64,000 nucleotides of DNA from Aphanomyces cochlioides (taxonomy: Eukaryota > Oomycota > Saprolegniomycetes > Saprolegniales > Verrucalvaceae), in the NCBI GenBank assembly GCA_019828595.1, contig JAHQRK010000002.1, positions 3,782,001-3,846,000 of the forward strand, in the 5' to 3' direction. The position numbers and the translations under genes are program-made. Of the stretch, positions 60,975 to 64,000 are shown in pieces (position 1 is the first letter of the stretch; every line of letters starts with the position of its first letter). The notes under the pieces were generated by a model, which worked only from the letters and a program-made list of their open reading frames with translations, was not told the origin of the DNA and searched no databases.

Positions 60975-62585
60975 ATGTCGACGTCACCGACAGTATTGGC
61001 CTCGCCACAAGCCGAATGGCCGCTCTCCAAAGTCCTCGCTTACGCCGTCGGCCATGTCCTCAATGATATGTGTGCCTCCTCGTGGTTTTCCTACCTGCTC
61101 GTCTTCTTGAACGCCGTCGCCGGTCTCTCGCCAGTCGACAGCGCCTTGGTCATGTTCTCAGGCCAGATTGCAGACGGACTCGCGACACCCTTGGTCGGCG
61201 TCCTGTCCGACAACTCGGAAGGATTTCCATCGATTGGATTTGGTCGACGCAAGACGTGGCTCACCGGTGGATCCATTCTCGTCCTCGTCTGCTTTTACTT
61301 GGTCTTTGGTGCCTCGCTTCCAAATTTAATGGAAGCATCGCCATCCCGTTTGACAATGGTTGTGTACTACTGCGTCGGCGCCAGTCTGTTCAATGTCGGA
61401 TGGGCCGCGGTCCAAGTTTCGCACATGGCCATGGTACAAAAAGATTGCCTTCTCCCAGTTTTGCTGATGAACATGACTAGGTCCCTGAGCTTACTCCAGA
61501 CGACAACGTGCGCTGCGTGCTCAACAGCACGCGATATGCCTTCACCATTTTGTCCAACGTGCTTGTCTTTCTTGTCTTTCTCTTTCTCCTGCATGATGTC
61601 GAGCCTCTGGAAGTTCCCGACGCCAAAAAATTCACGCTCCTCACGACGGTCTCGCTGGTTGTTGGTGGTATTTGTACCCTTTGGTTCTTGATCGGGACGA
61701 CCGAGAAGACGAAGAAGTCGATTGTTCTCGTGGCCAACCCCAGTCCATCGAACGCGGATGCCCAGACTCGTGGGCCGACTGCATTCCCAGTCGAAGCAGA
61801 CATGCCACCACTCGTATCTTGGAACGACACGCCGGCTGCAGCGCGACAATGGAGCGATTGGTTCCGTGTCGGCATGTTTTACGAAGTCGGCATGGTGTAC
61901 ATGTGCACACGACTGACGGTCAATGTGACCCAAGTGTACATTCCATTTTTGCTCACAGTCACACTCGACATGTCGGCCACGTCTATTGCAATTGTCCCGA
62001 TGCTCGTCTACGTCTCTGGGTAAGTGTTTTGTTCTGCTGGCATTTTGTCATGCTTGTTGTAGATTTCTCGCAACGTTTCCAATGCGATGGATGAATGCTT
62101 CGTTGGGTCGCGAAGGCACATTTGTGTGTGGCGCGGTGCTGATTGTCCTCTCCTTGGGTTTGTCTTGGTTCCTTACACAAGAGACGGCGTCGTGGATTTA
62201 TCTTTTGTCGGTGTTGTTGGGCTTTGGCAACTCGATCATTATGGTTACATCTGTATGTCTTGAAGGCGATTTGGTTGGCGACAACTGCGAGAGTGGCGCC
62301 TTCGTATACGGCGCGATGAGTTTCACGGACAAGATTTCGAATGGGATTGCAGTGTTGCTCATTCAAAACCAGCGCGAGTCCATCAGTGCTGCTGAAGATG
62401 GCGACTTCGTTCGCTTGGCGTATTGCTTATTACCGGCAGTTTCCGTCGTTGTCGGAGCTTTGACTTTGTTCTGGATGAAGCATGGAAGCAAAACTTTGTT
62501 GACAAGGAGTATGAGTGAAGAAGCTTCGTCCCCGGAAGAAAAGACGACCTTGCTACAGAACGACAAAGTCTACGGCTCTGCTTAG
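60975..62585 (+). CDS. MFSD12-like major facilitator transporter, copy 2
   Basis: Exons 60975-61433, 61481-62019 and 62063-62585 encode 506 residues. It is the same protein as copy 1 through the core, but with a different N-terminus (MSTSPTVLASPQAEWPLSK) and C-terminus (FVRLAYCLLPAVS..., ending LLQNDKVYGSA). The tail has EKTTLL, an ExxxLL sorting signal, like copy 1 in a different context. The differing tails suggest two functional paralogues homogenised in the middle. It is convergent with the MAP kinase kinase gene (140 bp). Confidence 0.82.
61034..62397 (+). repeat. Inverted near-identical tract, right partner (MFSD12 pair)
   Basis: Partner of 58106-59469. The 47-nt and 43-nt introns are conserved base for base by eye, which argues for recent exchange rather than selection on protein sequence. 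Confidence 0.85.
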
Positions 62586-62725
62586 GAAGAAGCAAATATG
62601 GATAGATAGGCTTATAGTCTCGACTTGATGTTTTGGGGAATACTTCAATTGTTTGTGCGGTCGAATTGTCGATTCTGTTGATGCAAGAAAAAGGATTCTA
62701 TGGAGATATCTATTGATAATGGTCG

Positions 62726-64000
62726 TTAAAAGAACGAAAAGACGCTCTCAATATCTTCGTAAGGCACTTGCATTTGTTTCGCGAGAGCCGATAGTGCTTT
62801 GGTTCTACAGAGTACAAGATTGATATATTTTGATTGAGGTAATTCGTACCGTGTGGCTGGGTTGTCAACTAATGACGCTAATCGACTTCGATCATGAGTT
62901 TTCATCCAACCTCGGATTTTTTCTGCGATTTGATGCAACTCATCCATGTGACGCTCTCTTGATGCAGGTGTCTTCGAAGGAAAAGTCTACAAGAATTTGA
63001 GTATTGAAATGATCACTTAATGTTGGCTATACCGGTTTGGAAGCTACGTGTTTCTGAATAAATGGATGCAACAGTAGAGTTTGAGCGGGAGGACGCTTCA
63101 AAGGATCTTTTTCCAGACACTAGAGGTATAATACTTAGTTAAATGACGTAAATTGATAGCACACCTGGTCCACGAAGTCACATAAATCAGGCGAGAACTC
63201 GCCATAATCGCGCAATCGAGGAGATGGCTGCTCTTGGATGGCGTGTACAACACCCCAGTATCCGTCTTCTGTAGTCACTGGAAGCTTTCCAATTGCACAA
63301 GCCATTAGTGCCAAGCCAAATGACCTATTCAATTGTCAAGATTCTACTTCAGCCGCCTCAGAAAACCAAATATCAGAAGGATAGGAATACAAGCCGCCAC
63401 TGATGCGTTCAGGAGCCATGTATCTACAAAAGCATTAGGACCATAGTGTGCACCTTGAACAAACAGAAGAGTGCCTGTGAACGTCGCAGCTTCAGCCAAA
63501 GTGCTTTCTAGCTCTCTCGATATTCCAAAGTCAGATATTTTTACCCGCCCTGCTCGATTAACTAGAATATTGCTCAGCTTGATGTCTCTGTGAAGCTGGT
63601 GATTCTCATGTAAAAAAGCCAGTCCCTACGACACAATGTGATATTAGCGATACGACATGGTCAAACTTGTAGAACGCTGGTCGCAATCGCTGCAATTGTT
63701 TCTTCAGAACATGGAGTGCCAGGATGCAATAGATCCTTAGTATTCATGTAAGCAGAGCACATATCACTAAATTACCTCCAAAGAGCCACCGTCCATGTAT
63801 TCTAATACTATCGACACAGAACCAATTTCTGGATTAGTGTACGCATCGTAAAACATAACCAGATCCTGGCAAGCAGCAGATTTGCCTTTCAAGCAATGAA
63901 TAGCTCGTTATGAATGACCGTGTACCTGTGTCATTCAGCGAGACAAAGTTTGCATACAAGGATTTCAATTCGCGAAGCATTTGATGACGCTTCTTTTGAT
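62726..64000 (-). CDS. MAP kinase kinase (STE7-type), 5' end outside window
   Basis: Exons on the minus strand: beyond 64000 to 63926, 63885-63776, 63735-63667, 63625-63465, 63423-63367, 63324-63165, 63119-63033, 62986-62850, 62804-62726. The visible part (about 310 residues) begins near the alpha-C/beta-4 region ([10 protein letters not shown]) and includes [11 protein letters not shown], the catalytic loop [18 protein letters not shown], an activation loop with [15 protein letters not shown], then YMAPERI and [17 protein letters not shown]. It ends with [13 protein letters not shown] and a helical tail to ESVFSFF. Ser/Thr residues in the loop fit the SxxxS/T phosphorylation pattern of MEKs. 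The ATP-binding Gly loop and Lys lie outside the window. Which MAPK it activates cannot be told. Confidence 0.85.

Overview
The window looks like nuclear DNA of an oomycete, most likely a Saprolegniales-type water mould. The lineage is an inference from four things: compact multi-exon genes with very short GT-AG introns (about 35-65 nt), intergenic gaps as small as 18 bp between convergent genes, a eukaryotic gene set (spastin, NSE2, PCIF1, MFSD12, MAP kinase kinase), and dense Copia, Helitron, Harbinger, pogo-like and stowaway-like elements. No rRNA, tRNA or CRISPR array was seen.

Layout. (1) 1-1.9 kb: 3' part of an SLC35B1-type transporter, convergent with a TspO/MBR-like membrane protein. 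(2) 2.05-10.05 kb: a decayed Ty1/Copia element. Its gag is split by a pogo-like transposon and by a Harbinger-like element that itself carries a stowaway-like MITE. (3) 10.05-25.1 kb: a head-to-tail Helitron array inserted in the Copia 3' LTR. It has three complete units of about 4.19 kb (the first enlarged by a 753-bp TIR element) and a truncated, divergent fourth. Each complete unit codes for a Rep nuclease with HUH and two-tyrosine motifs but no helicase. (4) 25.2-28.7 kb: a graveyard of an older segmental duplication, with three tandem remnants of an unrecognised gene family followed by remnants of an IQ-motif gene and of spastin. (5) 30.58-45.43 kb: a giant near-perfect palindrome with arms of about 6.85 kb and a 1.16 kb centre. 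It carries two copies each of an 886-codon-class unknown gene and an IQ-motif gene, one complete and one truncated spastin gene, and one complete (right) and one truncated (left) EF-P gene.

(6) 45.1-64 kb: an ordinary gene-rich stretch. It holds mitochondrial-type EF-P, the SUMO ligase NSE2, triosephosphate isomerase, a glutaredoxin-thioredoxin reductase fusion, a fused pseudouridine-monophosphate glycosidase/kinase, a PCIF1-type cap methyltransferase, a MYND-Aha1N fusion, two MFSD12-like transporters in inverted orientation that share a 1.36 kb near-identical tract, and the 3' part of a MAP kinase kinase gene.

The most notable structures are the Helitron concatemer with exact CTAG|TC junctions, the palindrome whose two arms carry different inactivating lesions in the same gene, and the repeated duplication of the unknown gene/IQ gene/spastin block. 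Exon boundaries were set by hand from reading frame, GT-AG signals and fit to the family, and exon sums were checked for divisibility by three.
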